Shown here: positions 16,399-23,028 of the stretch, piece by piece
Numbering within the stretch: position 1 is the first letter of the stretch
Layout of the letters: the number at the start of each line of letters is the position of its first letter
Source: Lentisphaeria bacterium
Lineage (GTDB): Bacteria; Verrucomicrobiota; Lentisphaeria; Victivallales; UBA1829
Assembly: GCA_003526375.1 (NCBI GenBank)
Contig: DPDG01000040.1
Coordinates: forward strand, 1-25,300
Direction: 5' to 3'
Length of the DNA stretch: 25,300 nucleotides
Notes under the pieces: model-generated
Database searches by the model: none
The model's input: only the letters and a program-made list of their open reading frames with translations
Told to the model about the DNA's origin: nothing
Position numbers and translations under genes: made by a program

Positions 16399-16920
16399 TC
16401 AGATTTCTCCGCTTTTTCTTAAATCTTCAAGCAGCTCCTGAAGTTTTCCTTTGGCGCGGTGAATCCGTACTTTGACAAGAGACTCCGAAGCACCGGTCAG
16501 CTCCGCGATCTCCCTGATGGAACGTCTGGCAATCTGAAACAGAGTATAGGCGGTTCGCATGTCCTCCGGAAGCTGCGCGATTGCATCCTGAAGACGTTTC
16601 CGCAGATAGACAAGGTCGGCGGATGTATTTTTTGCGGCAGGATCGGACATGCCCGCATCCTCATCCGCGATTTCATCCTGATAAATCATGAATTTGCTGC
16701 GACGGTAATAGTCTGTCCGCAGATTTCTTGCAACGGCGAAGACAAAACCGGAAATCGAGTCTGTCGCCGAAAGTTCTCCGCTCTTTTTCCAAAGCCGGAT
16801 AAAAGTTTCCTGAACGATATCACATGCGACAGTATATTCGAGTCCGTTCGCGACCAGATAATTCGTCAGCTTCGGGGCAAGCTCGCAGTATGCAGCCTTG
16901 ACCTCCTGTTCATTCAACAT
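16399..16920 (-). CDS. ECF-type RNA polymerase sigma factor
   Basis: 173 aa from the ATG at 16920, preferred over the ATG at 16935 because GAGGAG lies 7 nt before it. Region 2 (about 20-75) contains ACDIVQETFIRLWKKSGEL and the FVFAVARNLRTDYYRR end typical of sigma region 2.4. Region 4 (about 110-165) has LPEDMRTAYTLF and the helix-turn-helix IREIAELTGASESLVKVRIH. There is no region 1 or 3, hence an ECF/group 4 factor. No anti-sigma gene of a known kind is adjacent. It has its own sigma70-like promoter and precedes the precursor gene, whose upstream motif it probably recognises. Release could depend on the membrane-anchored binding protein or the 69-aa protein, which is speculation. Confidence 0.92.
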   Translation of the reverse strand: MLNEQEVKAAYCELAPKLTNYLVANGLEYTVACDIVQETFIRLWKKSGELSATDSISGFVFAVARNLRTDYYRRSKFMIYQDEIADEDAGMSDPAAKNTSADLVYLRKRLQDAIAQLPEDMRTAYTLFQIARRSIREIAELTGASESLVKVRIHRAKGKLQELLEDLRKSGEI

Positions 16921-16945
16921 GCGGTTTCTCCTCATTGAAGCCGAA

Positions 16946-16973
16946 AATATATCATGCCTCTTTTCAATTGCAA
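16946..16973 (-). promoter_or_regulatory. Sigma70-like promoter of the ECF sigma gene
   Basis: Minus strand TTGCAA (16973-16968), 16-bp spacer, TATATT (16951-16946). Start of transcription near 16939, about 20 nt before the ATG at 16920. The ECF-type motif is not found here, so the sigma factor does not appear to drive its own gene. Confidence 0.55.
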
Positions 16974-16978
16974 ATCCG

Positions 16979-17035
16979 GAACCGTGCTGTTTCCGGAACG
17001 GTGAAAATACCCGCCGCCGGAAAACAGCCCCGGTT
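16979..17035 (-). terminator. Long imperfect stem-loop after pyrD
   Basis: The core GCTGTTTCCGG (16986-16996) pairs with CCGGAAAACAGC (17017-17028, one bulged A), and outer arms GAACCG and CGGTTC extend the stem to 16979-17035. It begins 2 nt after the pyrD stop. No T run follows, so it may be a non-canonical terminator or 3'-end stabiliser that separates the pyrimidine genes from the sigma factor. Confidence 0.5.
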
Positions 17036-17036
17036 C

Positions 17037-17957
17037 TTATCTGCCGAACAGCCCGATGATGTCGTTGACCGACTTGAAGCCTTTGCGGTCGAGATAATCG
17101 TTGATGCCTTTGATCACCTTGACCGGCGCCATCGGATCGGCAAATATCGCGGTGCCGACGGCAACCGCTTTCGCTCCGGCAAGGAAAAATTCAACCGCAT
17201 CCTCGCCCGTCGTGATGCCGCCCATGCCGATGACCGGAATCCTGACCGCGTGCGCCGCCTCATAGACCATTCTCACGGCAATCGGCTTGATCGCCGGACC
17301 GGAAAATCCGCCTGTGACGTTGGCAATTTTCGGACGGAACGTTTCAATGTCGATCGCCATCGCGGGAATCGTATTGATCAGGGAAATCATATCGCTCCCC
17401 GCGTCCTCGGCGGCTTTCGCAAAATCCGCGATCTTCGTCACGTTCGGGCTCAATTTCGTGATCAGCGGCAGTCCGGTCGCCTTTCTGACCGCGGAAACGA
17501 CCTTGCCCATCATTTCCGTATCGGTTCCGAATGCGATGCCGCCTACCTTGACATTCGGGCAGGAAACATTGATTTCCAGTGCGGCGATCCCTTCGGAATC
17601 TTCGTCAAGGCGGCGCGCGACTTCGCAGTAGTCCTCAATCTTTTTTCCCCAGATATTGACAATCGTCGTCGCGCCGGACTTGCGGAGAAACGGCATATAG
17701 TGTTCATCGTGCAGGAACCTGTCGATGCCGGGTCCCTGAAGCCCGATCGCATTCAGCATACCGGATGTAACCTCCGCCACGCGGGGAGTCGGATTGCCGT
17801 GGGACTGCCACGGGGCAACGCCTTTCACGACGACCGCCCCCAGCTCCGACACCGGGAAAAACTCCTCATACTCCGCGCCGTAACCGAACGTGCCGGAAGC
17901 GGTCATGACGGGATTCTTCAACTGTATTCTGCCCAGATCGACTCTCAAATCAGCCAT
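17037..17957 (-). CDS. pyrD: Dihydroorotate dehydrogenase B, catalytic subunit
   Basis: 306 aa, the usual length of the class 1B enzyme. It oxidises dihydroorotate to orotate in pyrimidine synthesis; FMN sits in a TIM barrel, and electrons leave through PyrK to NAD+. Motifs: NPVMTASGTFGYG at the start, VKGVAP, catalytic Cys133 in NVSCPNV (cysteine rather than serine marks class 1), ITKLSPNV with the FMN lysine, and the phosphate site IGMGGITTGEDAVEFFLAGA and VGTAIF. Its start overlaps the pyrK stop by 8 nt, so the two are one operon and form the heterotetramer. The cytoplasmic location and NAD-linked type follow from the presence of PyrK. Confidence 0.96.
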   Translation of the reverse strand: MADLRVDLGRIQLKNPVMTASGTFGYGAEYEEFFPVSELGAVVVKGVAPWQSHGNPTPRVAEVTSGMLNAIGLQGPGIDRFLHDEHYMPFLRKSGATTIVNIWGKKIEDYCEVARRLDEDSEGIAALEINVSCPNVKVGGIAFGTDTEMMGKVVSAVRKATGLPLITKLSPNVTKIADFAKAAEDAGSDMISLINTIPAMAIDIETFRPKIANVTGGFSGPAIKPIAVRMVYEAAHAVRIPVIGMGGITTGEDAVEFFLAGAKAVAVGTAIFADPMAPVKVIKGINDYLDRKGFKSVNDIIGLFGR

Positions 17958-18735
17958 AGTAAACCTCTTCTGCGTTGTAAACGGGTCCTTCCTTGCAGCT
18001 TCTCGAATAACGCCAGCCGTCCGGCGACGCGGCGTCTCTGACTTTTACGACGCAAGCAAAACATGCGCCGACGCCGCAGCACATATGCTGATCAAGGCTC
18101 AATTCCGCGCCGACGCCGAGCGACAGCGCCTTTTTCCCCAGCGCCAGAAGCATGGGCTCAGGCCCGCAGCCATATACGAAACATGCTTTCCTGTCGGCGG
18201 CAAGCGCATCCTCCAGAAGCTCCGTCACGAATCCCCTGTGCCCGACCGTTCCGTCATTGGTGGCGATCCGCACCTCAAAACCGAGCTTCTCATAATCGTC
18301 GATGAGAATCAGATCGGCGTCCGAGCGCGCGCCGAGAAGCAAGACGCCCTTTTCCGGACACCGTTTCGCCAGCAGATAAGTCGCCGCCGAACCGTAGCCC
18401 CCGGCAACGAGAATGGGCCTGATCCCTTTCCGCGGTGCGGAGTAAGGCCTGCCCAGAGGCCCGAGAATCAGACAGCGCTCGCCGGGACGCATGCGGCTGA
18501 GCTCCTCCGTTCCGTGCCCGACGATCTTATAAACCAGCGTCAGCGTCCCCGCCTCGGGATCGGCATCGCTGATGCTGAACGGGCGGCGCAGGATGCGGTC
18601 CCGCATCGCCGTGATTCTGACGTGGACAAACTGTCCCGCCTGCGCCTGTTTTGCGATATCGGGCGCGGAGAAGACGATTCTCCGGTAGAGCCCCTTCAGG
18701 CATTCGTTTTTCAAAATTATGCAGTCTGAATCCAT
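17950..18735 (-). CDS. pyrK: Dihydroorotate dehydrogenase B, electron-transfer subunit
   Basis: 261 aa with ribosome site GGAGAA before the ATG. An FAD-binding beta-barrel has RRPFSISD (51-58). The NAD-binding domain carries ILVAGGYGSAATYLLA (109-122) and YGCGPEPML. The C-terminal [2Fe-2S] cluster uses Cys220, Cys225 and Cys228 (CGVGACFAC) with Cys247 (SCKEGPV). It carries electrons from PyrD's FMN to NAD+. All cluster ligands are present. It is first in the pyrKD operon and divergent from priA, with a 130-bp shared promoter region. Confidence 0.96.
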   Translation of the reverse strand: MDSDCIILKNECLKGLYRRIVFSAPDIAKQAQAGQFVHVRITAMRDRILRRPFSISDADPEAGTLTLVYKIVGHGTEELSRMRPGERCLILGPLGRPYSAPRKGIRPILVAGGYGSAATYLLAKRCPEKGVLLLGARSDADLILIDDYEKLGFEVRIATNDGTVGHRGFVTELLEDALAADRKACFVYGCGPEPMLLALGKKALSLGVGAELSLDQHMCCGVGACFACVVKVRDAASPDGWRYSRSCKEGPVYNAEEVYYG

Positions 18736-18807
18736 ATTTTCTCCGGGAAACTGTCAGATTGATTGTTTTTCGGTCTTGTCTCTTTCATTTATGCATGTAT
18801 GCTTTAT

Positions 18808-18836
18808 ATTATAGCTCCTGAACAGTGATTACTCAA
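18808..18836 (-). promoter_or_regulatory. Promoter of pyrKD
   Basis: Minus strand TTGAGT (18836-18831), ideal 17-bp spacer, consensus TATAAT (18813-18808). It gives a leader of about 65 nt before pyrK. No pyrimidine attenuator hairpin was recognised in that leader. The promoter of divergent priA is not clear. Confidence 0.7.
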
Positions 18837-18865
18837 ATGAAAGAAAGACGGTTTTCAGCAGAATT

Positions 18866-21100
18866 ATGGAAGATTTGCCCAATATCGCCCGCGTGCTCCT
18901 GAACCTTTCGCTCAACCGGAGCTTCGATTACCGGATACCGGAGCATCTCCGCGGACAGGTCAAAGCCGGGATGCGCGTCAACGTTCCTTTCGGGCGCGGC
19001 GACGGCGAACGGCAGGCTTACGTCGTGGCGGTCGGTTCCGCCTCGGACCGCGACGATCTCAAGGAGGTGCTTTCGATCTGCACGGAGCATCCGGCGCTGA
19101 CCGAATCCCTGCTGAAAATCGGGGAATGGATGGCGGATTACTACTGCTGTGCGCGGGAACTGGCGGTCCGGACTCTGCTTCCGGGAGCAGTCAGGAGCGG
19201 CAAGATCAAGGCAAAGACGAAGGTCTATTACTTTCTGAACGATATGCAGAAAGCCGCGGATTATATCAATAAGAATACACGGGCAAAGGGAAAATGCGCC
19301 ATTCTGAAAGCCCTGATGCTCCATCCGGGAATCGAAGCGGAAACCCTTGCCGCAGAATCCGGCGCCTCGAAAACCGTCCTGAACGAACTGGTAAAGCTGG
19401 AGCTGGTCTCAATCGAAGACCGCGCCGTGGAACGCAATCCGTTTGCCGGTACGGAACTGCTCCGCACAAAGCCGCTCACGCCCACCGGAGAACAGGCGGA
19501 GGCGCTGAACCTGATTTACAAACGCATGGAACACCCGGACTCTGCAGACCCGCATGTGATTCTGCTCCACGGCGTAACCGGAAGCGGAAAAACCGAAGTT
19601 TACCTTCAGGCGATTGCGCGCGCGGTCGAGAACGGAAAAGAGGCAATCGTGCTTGTCCCGGAAATCTCGCTGACTCCGCAGACCGTCGAACGGTTCCGCG
19701 CACGGTTCGGGGACATGGTCAGCGTGCTTCACAGCGGGCTCACCGACGGCGAACGGTATGACGAATGGATGAAAGTGCACCGCGGCAAGGTCAGAATCGC
19801 GGTCGGCGCGCGGTCGGCGCTGTTCGCGCCGTTCCGCAACCTCGCGCTGATCATCGTGGACGAGGAGCATGACTCCTCCTACAAACAGTCCGAAGCTCCA
19901 CGCTACAACGCGCGCGATGTGGCGGTCATGCGCGGAAAACTCGAAAACGCCCTCGTGATCCTCGGTTCCGCAACGCCGTCCATGGAGTCGTATTACAACG
20001 CAAAAACCGGGAAATACACGCTCTGCAAACTTACCAGACGGAGCGATCCCTCCATCCTGATGCCGGAAGTGAAGATCATCGACATGCGTCTGGAAGGCAC
20101 GGAGGAAGGCAAGTTGCCGTTTCTCTCCAAATTTCTGGTGCAGGCGGTGCGGGAACGCATCGCGCGCGGGGAACAGAGCATCATCTTCCTGAACCGCCGG
20201 GGTTACGCAAGGCAGATGGCGTGCGACCTCTGCGGATATGTCGCAATGTGCCCGGACTGTTCCGTGGCTTACACCTACCACCGCAAAACGCAGATGCTGA
20301 CCTGCCACCTGTGCGCCTCCTCCGTGGAGGCTCCGTCCGTCTGCCCGAACTGCGGATCGGAGCACATCCGTTACTCCGGCGCGGGAACGGAACGGATTGA
20401 AAACATCTCCCTGGAGGTGTTCAAAAACGCCCGGATCGCCCGCATGGATTCCGACAGCATGACGCGCCCGAGCCTCTATGCGAAGGTATTGTCACAGTTC
20501 CGGCGCGGCGAACTGGACATCCTGATCGGCACCCAGATGATCGCCAAGGGGCTGCATTTCCCGAATGTGACGCTGGTCGGGATCGTAAATGCGGACATGG
20601 GGCTGTTCATGCCGGATTTCCGCGCGGCGGAACGTTCGTTCCAGCTCCTCACGCAGGTTGCCGGGCGCGCCGGACGCGGAGAAGTCAAGGGAGAAGTTCT
20701 CGTGCAGACCTGTTCCCCGTTCAATCCTCCGATCATGTTCGCCGCGGAGCATGATTACGAAGGTTTTTACCAGGAGGAGATCGCCGTCCGCGAGGAACTG
20801 AAATATCCGCCGTTCGGACACATGATGATCGTCCATTTCCGGGGGGAAGACCCGGCGGAGATCATGGCGGCGGCAACCGCTCTGATGGAAAAGATCCAGC
20901 CCTGTATCGACCCGGAAACCATAGTTTCCGAACCCGCACCCGCGCCAATCGAACGTGTCAAGGGCAAATACCGCTACATGGCGACTTTCCGCTACGGCAG
21001 ACTGGCTCCGCTCCGCCGCGTCCTGCGTCGCGAAATCTACTCCGTCCGTCATCCGACAGTCGAAATCTACGTGGATGTGGACGCCATTTCCATGCTGTAG
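18866..21100 (+). CDS. priA: Primosomal replication-restart helicase PriA
   Basis: 744 aa, typical length (about 730). It binds stalled or broken replication forks, unwinds with 3'-5' polarity and loads the replicative helicase. In order: N-terminal 3'-DNA-binding domain (ARVLLNLSLNRSFDYRIPE...VNVPFGRG), winged helix, helicase lobe 1 with Walker A GVTGSGKT (236-243) and Walker B DEEH (332-335), zinc domain with Cys453/456/462/465/480/483/493/496 in paired CxxC sets, then lobe 2 with GTQMIAKGLHFPNV and QVAGRAGRG, and a C-terminal domain. All motor and zinc residues are present. The ribosome site before the ATG is weak. Confidence 0.97.
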   Translation: MEDLPNIARVLLNLSLNRSFDYRIPEHLRGQVKAGMRVNVPFGRGDGERQAYVVAVGSASDRDDLKEVLSICTEHPALTESLLKIGEWMADYYCCARELAVRTLLPGAVRSGKIKAKTKVYYFLNDMQKAADYINKNTRAKGKCAILKALMLHPGIEAETLAAESGASKTVLNELVKLELVSIEDRAVERNPFAGTELLRTKPLTPTGEQAEALNLIYKRMEHPDSADPHVILLHGVTGSGKTEVYLQAIARAVENGKEAIVLVPEISLTPQTVERFRARFGDMVSVLHSGLTDGERYDEWMKVHRGKVRIAVGARSALFAPFRNLALIIVDEEHDSSYKQSEAPRYNARDVAVMRGKLENALVILGSATPSMESYYNAKTGKYTLCKLTRRSDPSILMPEVKIIDMRLEGTEEGKLPFLSKFLVQAVRERIARGEQSIIFLNRRGYARQMACDLCGYVAMCPDCSVAYTYHRKTQMLTCHLCASSVEAPSVCPNCGSEHIRYSGAGTERIENISLEVFKNARIARMDSDSMTRPSLYAKVLSQFRRGELDILIGTQMIAKGLHFPNVTLVGIVNADMGLFMPDFRAAERSFQLLTQVAGRAGRGEVKGEVLVQTCSPFNPPIMFAAEHDYEGFYQEEIAVREELKYPPFGHMMIVHFRGEDPAEIMAAATALMEKIQPCIDPETIVSEPAPAPIERVKGKYRYMATFRYGRLAPLRRVLRREIYSVRHPTVEIYVDVDAISML

Positions 21101-21117
21101 ATTCCTGTTTCAATCTT

Positions 21118-21143
21118 TTCCGGCAGAACATATGGCGCCGGAA
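21118..21143 (+). terminator. Weak hairpin after priA
   Basis: TTCCGGC (21118-21124) and GCCGGAA (21137-21143) form a 7-bp perfect stem with a 12-nt loop, 18 nt after the priA stop. No clear T run follows. Confidence 0.35.
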
Positions 21144-21176
21144 TTCAGTTTCCTGCGAAAAATTCCTGATTTCAGA

Positions 21177-21204
21177 TTGACTTTCCGTCATTGCGGAGTA
21201 ACTT
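21177..21204 (+). promoter_or_regulatory. Possible promoter of the TM2 - CYTH - thioredoxin genes
   Basis: TTGACT (21177-21182), 16-bp spacer, TAACTT (21199-21204), about 33 nt upstream of the TM2 gene start. A TATAGT at 21205-21210 is an alternative -10 but with too long a spacer. Confidence 0.4.
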
Positions 21205-21237
21205 TATAGTATTCAACAACACAAAGGAGTTATTGTC

Positions 21238-21504
21238 ATGGAGAATCAGGTTCCTCCCGAAGTCAATCAGAGAAAGATACTTGCCGGAGTCATCGGAATC
21301 ATTCTGGGCGCTTTCGGCATTCACAAGTTCATACTCGGCTATACAACCGAAGGGATCATCATGCTTCTTGTAACCCTCCTGACATGCGGTTTCGCAGGCA
21401 CAGTCATGGGAATTATCGGACTGATCGAGGGCATCATTTACCTTACGACGCCTGATGACAAGTTTTATGAAACCTATATGCTGAACAAGAAAGGCTGGTT
21501 CTGA
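21238..21504 (+). CDS. TM2-domain small membrane protein
   Basis: 88 aa; ribosome site AAGGAG 9 nt before the ATG. A short cytoplasmic N-tail (residues 1-13) precedes the TM2 domain: helix 1 around KILAGVIGIILGAFGIHKFI, a turn of GYTTEG, helix 2 around IIMLLVTLLTCGFAGTVMGI and the following IGLIEGIIYL. The G-x-H-K/R-F-x-L-G-Y motif is the family hallmark. The molecular role of bacterial TM2 proteins is unknown. The next gene starts 8 nt later, so they are probably co-transcribed, but the partners do not suggest a shared pathway. Confidence 0.9.
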   Translation: MENQVPPEVNQRKILAGVIGIILGAFGIHKFILGYTTEGIIMLLVTLLTCGFAGTVMGIIGLIEGIIYLTTPDDKFYETYMLNKKGWF

Positions 21505-21512
21505 CCGGAACA

Positions 21513-22028
21513 ATGGGAACGGAAATCGAACGCAAGTTTCTGCTGAAAGACGATTCATGGCGCAGCCGGGTCCTGGTCCGCACGCTCTGCCGGCAGGCTT
21601 ACATTCATTTCCGGGAACAGGAAAACGGAGTGCTCCGCGTCCGGATCGCCGGAGAAAAGGGCTATCTGACGCTCAAGGGGCCTGTTCAGGGATGCACCCG
21701 CAGCGAATACGAGTATGAGATTCCGTTTGACGACGCCAACGCGCTGATCCATGATTTCTGCGAGGGGCCCGTCGTGGAAAAGTACCGGAACATCGTCATG
21801 AACGGCGCCGACCGCTGGGAGATCGACGAATTTCTCGGAGACAATCAGGGACTCGTTCTTGCGGAACTGGAGCTGGCATCCGAAGACAGCGTATTTGAAC
21901 ATCCAGCGTGGCTGGGAGAGGAAGTGACCGGGCAGCCGGGATATTACAACTCCTTTCTGGCGCGCAATCCATATAAAACATGGAAACAAACAACAGAAAC
22001 AAAATCCAAGGGGGATAAGACAGAATGA
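21513..22028 (+). CDS. CYTH-domain (triphosphate tunnel metalloenzyme) phosphatase
   Basis: 171 aa. It starts with the diagnostic EIERKFLL (Glu4, Glu6, Lys8 pattern). It continues along the tunnel strands with VLRVRI, LTLKG, EYEYEI, VVEKYRN, DRWEIDEF and LVLAELEL, whose alternating charged residues bind the triphosphate and metal. Single-domain bacterial CYTH proteins hydrolyse inorganic triphosphate, thiamine triphosphate or nucleotides; which one applies cannot be read here. The ribosome site is weak, suggesting translation coupled to the TM2 gene 8 nt upstream. The stop overlaps the next start as ATGA. The Lys/Thr-rich tail after about residue 155 is outside the domain. Confidence 0.9.
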   Translation: MGTEIERKFLLKDDSWRSRVLVRTLCRQAYIHFREQENGVLRVRIAGEKGYLTLKGPVQGCTRSEYEYEIPFDDANALIHDFCEGPVVEKYRNIVMNGADRWEIDEFLGDNQGLVLAELELASEDSVFEHPAWLGEEVTGQPGYYNSFLARNPYKTWKQTTETKSKGDKTE

Positions 22029-22483
22029 AGACGTCAATGAAAACAATGCTTGCGGCACTCGCAGTGCTGCTGTCCGCCGGGCTCATGGCTGCGGAAGGCT
22101 GGGGCACCAACTTCAAAAAGGCAAAAGAGGAGGGGCGTGCAAAAAAGCTGCCGGTCCTGATGGTTTTCTCCGGTTCCGACTGGTGCCAGCCGTGCATCAG
22201 CCTTGACCGGGATATCCTCAAGAAGAAAAGCTTTATTGAGGAAGCCTCGAAAAAATACATTCTCTTCAATGCGGATTATCCGATCAATACCAGGCTCGGA
22301 CAGGAACTTCAGGCGCAGAATAAATCGCTTGCGGCGAAATACAGCATTTACAGCTTTCCGACCGTCGTCGTGATTGATCCCAACAGTGAGCGTATTCTGG
22401 CGAAAGAGAGCGGCTTTGCCCCGGGGACAACAGCCAAGACGTTCCTCGAACATTTCGACGCCAAAGTGAAATCCTCAAAATAA
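22025..22483 (+). CDS. Exported thioredoxin-fold protein with a WCQPC active site
   Basis: 152 aa. A cleavable signal peptide covers residues 1-22 (two Lys, then MLAALAVLLSAGLMA). The mature part is a thioredoxin_7/DUF255-like fold: NFKKAKEEGRAKKLPVLMVF, the redox motif W53-C54-Q-P-C57, and the cis-proline strand YSFPTVVVID. Both cysteines are present, so it is likely a periplasmic disulfide reductase or oxidase. Ribosome site GGGGGA lies about 8 nt before the ATG. Translation is coupled to the CYTH gene by a 4-nt overlap, and transcription ends at the hairpin at 22502. The partner protein is unknown. Confidence 0.9.
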   Translation: MKTSMKTMLAALAVLLSAGLMAAEGWGTNFKKAKEEGRAKKLPVLMVFSGSDWCQPCISLDRDILKKKSFIEEASKKYILFNADYPINTRLGQELQAQNKSLAAKYSIYSFPTVVVIDPNSERILAKESGFAPGTTAKTFLEHFDAKVKSSK

Positions 22484-22501
22484 TCTTCTGAAATCAGTGA
22501 A

Positions 22502-22542
22502 AACACCCTCTTTCGGATATCCTCCGGAGCAGGGTGTTTTTT
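22502..22542 (+). terminator. Rho-independent terminator, probably bidirectional
   Basis: AACACCCT (22502-22509) pairs with AGGGTGTT (22531-22538), an inner CGGA/TCCG stem adds pairing, and a run of six T ends at 22542. It follows the thioredoxin-like gene by about 20 nt. On the minus strand TTTT follows the stem, so it can also serve the convergent small gene at 22557. Confidence 0.85.
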
Positions 22543-22556
22543 CGACAGCACCAGAT

Positions 22557-22904
22557 TTACTCGCTGTCACGGGCAAAGGAGATGACCGTGTGCTTTTTGT
22601 CGTCCAGTACGAGATTGTGGTCGCCGTCGAACAGGAAATCCGCGTTGTAGTCGCACCGGGGGCCGATCCAGTGAATCACCTCGATGTTGTGCCACGGGAT
22701 AATTCTCACGCAGACCGCTCCCACCATGATATGCTGCCGCCGGGTATTCGCATCCAGTTTATTGAAATGGAACGCCTTGCCCTTGATCACCACATACGCT
22801 TCATTCTCGTCAAGGACCTCCCCGATGATCACATGACAGTGCGCTTCGGCATAGTTCTTTTTGCATCTCACCCGGACCAGTTTCTTCTCCAGGAACTTTT
22901 TCAT
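22557..22904 (-). CDS. Hypothetical protein, 115 aa, beta-rich
   Basis: The start at 22904 is chosen because AGGAAG lies about 7 nt before it; an ATG at 22922 would put the start inside an inverted repeat. I do not recognise the family. Predicted strands dominate: KKLVRVRCKKN, HCHVIIGEVLDENEAYVVIKG, AFHFNKLD, HIMVGAVCVRIIPWHNIEVIHW, then a polar tail. The G-E-V-x-D-E-x-A-Y-V-V-I-K-G and I-I-P-W-x-x-I-E-x-I-x-W stretches recall a small SH3/Sm-like barrel, which is only an impression. There are no membrane helices or signal. It is transcribed alone, between the GH42 gene (same strand) and a bidirectional terminator. Confidence 0.7.
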   Translation of the reverse strand: MKKFLEKKLVRVRCKKNYAEAHCHVIIGEVLDENEAYVVIKGKAFHFNKLDANTRRQHIMVGAVCVRIIPWHNIEVIHWIGPRCDYNADFLFDGDHNLVLDDKKHTVISFARDSE

Positions 22905-22905
22905 T

Positions 22906-22943
22906 CGGATACTTCCTTTCATGATAATTTAACGAAGTATCCG
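22906..22943. promoter_or_regulatory. Perfect 10-bp inverted repeat at the start of the 115-aa gene
   Basis: CGGATACTTC (22906-22915) and GAAGTATCCG (22934-22943) with an 18-nt centre. The arm nearest the gene contains part of the ribosome site (GAAG of AAAGGAAG). As RNA it could hide the ribosome site; as DNA it would be a 28-bp-spaced operator around the transcription start. Confidence 0.65.
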
Positions 22944-22944
22944 T

Positions 22945-22972
22945 ACTATAGGAGAAAACCTCCGCGCTTCAA
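22945..22972 (-). promoter_or_regulatory. Promoter of the 115-aa gene
   Basis: Minus strand TTGAAG (22972-22967), 16-bp spacer, TATAGT (22950-22945); start near 22938, inside the upstream arm of the inverted repeat. The -35 overlaps the hairpin that follows the GH42 gene. Confidence 0.5.
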
Positions 22973-22997
22973 TGAGGAACATCAATTCCTCATTGAA
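22968..22997 (-). terminator. Hairpin downstream of the GH42 gene
   Basis: TTCAATGAGGAA (22968-22979) and TTCCTCATTGAA (22986-22997): a perfect 12-bp inverted repeat with a 6-nt loop, about 30 nt after the GH42 stop. On the minus strand a TTTT follows only after about 10 nt, so termination may be partial. Confidence 0.55.
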
Positions 22998-23028
22998 AGC
23001 TGACACCGTTCTAACATTCCGGAGCAGA

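Noticed and set aside
16979..17035. ECF-type promoter upstream of the sigma gene (autoregulation)
   Set aside because: The GAAAAC and GGTT pieces here are too close together and belong to a hairpin; the two-block motif is not present.
16935..18041. 368-codon plus-strand frame opposite pyrD
   Set aside because: Antisense to a complete pyrD gene; Arg/His/Asp-rich shadow.
18790..18812. Operator-like ATGCATGTATGC between priA and pyrK
   Set aside because: The symmetry is only partial and the stretch is AT-rich; not strong enough to call.
19409..20365. 318-codon minus-strand frame inside priA
   Set aside because: Overlaps the helicase and zinc domains of priA; no independent coding signs.
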